From Bryobacterales bacterium (lineage in GTDB: Bacteria > Acidobacteriota > Terriglobia > Bryobacterales > Bryobacteraceae), in the NCBI GenBank assembly GCA_030838885.1, contig JAUZEU010000582.1, positions 1 to 15,209 on the forward strand: a DNA stretch of 15,209 nucleotides, read 5' to 3'. Below the pieces are notes generated by a model. It was not told the DNA's origin. It saw only the letters and a program-made list of their open reading frames with translations, and did not search any database. Below are positions 13,843-15,209 of this stretch, one piece after another. Every line of letters begins with the position of its first letter. Within the stretch, counting starts at the first letter, position 1. A program made the translations under genes and the position numbers.

Positions 13843-14715
13843 ATGAGCGTCCTGGTTGATAAGAATACTCGTCTGATTGTGCAGGGCTTTACCGGCAAGG
13901 AAGGGACGTTCCACGCGTCCACTGCCATCGCTTACGGAACGAATGTGGTTGGTGGTGTTACGCCCGGCAAGGGTGGCTCCACGCACCTGGAGCGTCCGGT
14001 ATTCAACACGGTGGCGCAGGCCCGGAAGGAAACCGGCGCCAATGCGACGGTCATTTTCGTTCCTCCGCCGTTCGCGGCCGATTCGATCATGGAAGCGGCT
14101 GATGCAGGTATCGAACTGATCGTCTGCATCACGGAAGGCATCCCGGTTGTGGACATGGTGAAGGCCTGGAACTTCCTTCAGACGAAGACCTCCCGGCTGG
14201 TTGGGCCCAATTGTCCTGGCGTGATTTCACCGGGCAAGTGCAAGATCGGCATCATGCCGGGGCACATTCATCTGGAAGGCCATGTTGCCGTGGTTTCCCG
14301 CTCCGGCACGCTGACTTATGAAGCCGTGGGGCAGTTAACGAAGCTGGGCATCGGCCAGTCGACGTGCATTGGGATCGGAGGCGACCCGATTATCGGGACT
14401 ACATTCCTGGACTCGATTAAGATGCTCGACGCGGACCCTGATACGCACGCGATCGTGATGATCGGCGAGATCGGTGGCAACGCGGAAGAGACTGCGGCAG
14501 CGTACATCGGCGCGAACGTGAAGAAGCCGGTGGTGGGCTTCATCGCCGGCCAGACCGCGCCTCCGGGACGCCGCATGGGACACGCCGGAGCGATTGTGTC
14601 GGGCGGGTCGGGCGCGGCTTCCGACAAGATTGCGGCCATGGAAGCGGCCGGCATTACCGTCTGCGCATCGCCTGCTGAAATTGGCGAAAAGATTCAGGAA
14701 CGACTGAAAAATTGA
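13843..14715 (+). CDS. sucD: Succinate-CoA ligase, alpha subunit
   Basis: SucD binds CoA and carries the phosphohistidine of succinyl-CoA synthetase; it partners with the upstream SucC. The 290-residue protein shows the CoA-binding Rossmann part with QGFTGKEGTFH at 14-24 and GGVTPGKGG at 37-45. Further blocks are GPNCPGVISPG at 121-131, SRSGTLTYE at 152-160 and GIGGDP at 177-182. The active-site H247 lies in GHAGAIVSGGSG at 246-257. AAGGA at 13829-13833 stands 9 bases before the ATG, which begins right after the sucC stop, so the subunits are translated together. Its stop overlaps a possible TTG start of ndk. Length and motifs are normal. Confidence 0.98.
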   Translation: MSVLVDKNTRLIVQGFTGKEGTFHASTAIAYGTNVVGGVTPGKGGSTHLERPVFNTVAQARKETGANATVIFVPPPFAADSIMEAADAGIELIVCITEGIPVVDMVKAWNFLQTKTSRLVGPNCPGVISPGKCKIGIMPGHIHLEGHVAVVSRSGTLTYEAVGQLTKLGIGQSTCIGIGGDPIIGTTFLDSIKMLDADPDTHAIVMIGEIGGNAEETAAAYIGANVKKPVVGFIAGQTAPPGRRMGHAGAIVSGGSGAASDKIAAMEAAGITVCASPAEIGEKIQERLKN

Positions 14716-14720
14716 CGAAT

Positions 14721-15140
14721 ATGCAAAAGACTTTTTCCATCATTAAGCCGGACGCTGTGAAGTCCGGCAAGGCAGGTAACATCCTCGCTCTTCTGGAAAG
14801 CAATGGTTTTCGGATTGTGGCGTTGAGAATGGCGAAGCTTTCTCAGTCTCAGGCAGAGGGTTTCTACGCGGTTCATGCCGAGCGTCCGTTTTATGGCAGC
14901 TTGGTGAAGTTCATGACCGAAGGCCCGGTCATTCTGATGGCGCTGGAACGCGAAGATGCGGTGAAGAAGCTGCGTGAAGTGATGGGCGCCACGAACCCTG
15001 CCAATGCGGCTGAAGGCACTGTCCGGAAGCTGTACGCAGAGAGCATCGAACGCAATGCGATCCATGGTTCCGATGCGCCGGAAACGGCTGCGCAGGAATT
15101 GCAGTACTTCTTCAACAACATCGAACTCAGCCAGCTTTAA
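14721..15140 (+). CDS. ndk: Nucleoside diphosphate kinase
   Basis: Ndk moves the gamma phosphate of NTPs to NDPs through a phosphohistidine and so spreads the ATP or GTP made by SucCD over the nucleotide pool. The 139-residue protein has TFSIIKPDAV at 4-13, FYAVHAERPFYGSLVKFM at 48-65, MGATNPANAAEGT at 88-100 and the active-site H115 in RNAIHGSD. The ATG at 14721 matches the usual short N-terminus. A TTG at 14712 would overlap the sucD stop (TTGA) and is better spaced from AGGA at 14696-14699, so it is a real alternative adding 3 residues. It is the third gene of the sucCD-ndk unit. Confidence 0.97.
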   Translation: MQKTFSIIKPDAVKSGKAGNILALLESNGFRIVALRMAKLSQSQAEGFYAVHAERPFYGSLVKFMTEGPVILMALEREDAVKKLREVMGATNPANAAEGTVRKLYAESIERNAIHGSDAPETAAQELQYFFNNIELSQL

Positions 15141-15209
15141 CGGCTCGAAAGAACCCGGCCAGGTTTTCGTAAAACCGCTCTGGCGAATGCCTCACGAGTA
15201 TGTTTCGTG
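15127..15209 (-). CDS. Possible C-terminus of an unidentified - strand gene (partial)
   Basis: Read on the - strand from the right edge, one frame is open for 27 codons and ends at a TGA (15127-15129). It gives a protein-like tail ending PERFYENLAGFFRAVKAG. The other two - strand frames are less convincing. If real, it overlaps the 3' end of ndk by 14 bases, like the other convergent gene pairs here. The piece is too short to identify a family, and chance cannot be excluded. Confidence 0.35.
   Translation of the reverse strand, partial: RNILVRHSPERFYENLAGFFRAVKAG
15158..15184. terminator. Hairpin after ndk, terminator-like but without a T-run
   Basis: GGTTTT (15162-15167... read with the preceding G) pairs with AAAACC (15171-15176) across a CGT loop, and an outer GCCA/TGGC pairing at 15158-15161 and 15181-15184 could extend the stem past a short bulge. 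No run of T follows on either strand, so intrinsic termination is doubtful. It could equally be chance within a coding tail on the - strand. Confidence 0.25.

Noticed and set aside
12631..13986. Very long - strand frame antisense to sucC
   Set aside because: sucC is certain on the + strand; the antisense product is a composition artefact rich in Arg, His and Asp.

Overview
The window is a gene-dense, GC-rich stretch of bacterial chromosome carrying mostly housekeeping genes. Order and protein sequence look like an acidobacterium of the Solibacter/Bryobacter kind: a PhoH-YbeY-CorC-Era string, a cysteine desulfurase joined to MnmA, DinB-fold and secreted alpha/beta-hydrolase genes, and a lone receiver-like protein. 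A lipid A-type (HtrB/LpxL) acyltransferase points to a Gram-negative envelope. The phylum is an inference from gene style, not from a marker phylogeny. No tRNA, rRNA, CRISPR array, insertion sequence or phage gene was found.

Layout. (1) 1-492 has no convincing gene. It looks like a long leader for phoH and holds a perfect 14-bp palindrome. (2) 493-5753, + strand, is a tightly packed operon: phoH, ybeY, a corC/ybeX-like gene, era, a secreted BON-domain protein, a secreted SMP-30-like beta-propeller and a Nudix hydrolase. Neighbours overlap or abut, and the Nudix gene seems to use a rare ATT start. (3) 5744-8892, - strand, reads cysteine desulfurase, mnmA, lipid A-type acyltransferase. (4) 8912-11621, + strand, is an accessory run: SAM hydrolase (DUF62), DinB-fold protein, secreted alpha/beta hydrolase, atypical receiver-domain protein. 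(5) trpD stands alone on the - strand (11588-12610). (6) sucC, sucD and ndk follow on the + strand (12676-15140). The last 70 bases may hold the C-terminus of another - strand gene.

How the genes fit together. PhoH (YbeZ), YbeY, CorC (YbeX) and Era form a recognisable ribosome-maturation and RNA-quality set. The cysteine desulfurase probably supplies sulfur to MnmA for 2-thiouridine in tRNA. SucCD makes ATP or GTP by substrate-level phosphorylation and Ndk balances the nucleotide pool.

The most interesting signals are subtle. The + strand changes from C-rich to G-rich near 8.9 kb whichever strand is coding. The SMP-30-like protein and TrpD each have Gly where a metal-binding Asp is expected. 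The receiver-like protein and the CorC membrane domain both lack family hallmarks. I did not see an evident new defence or mobile system.
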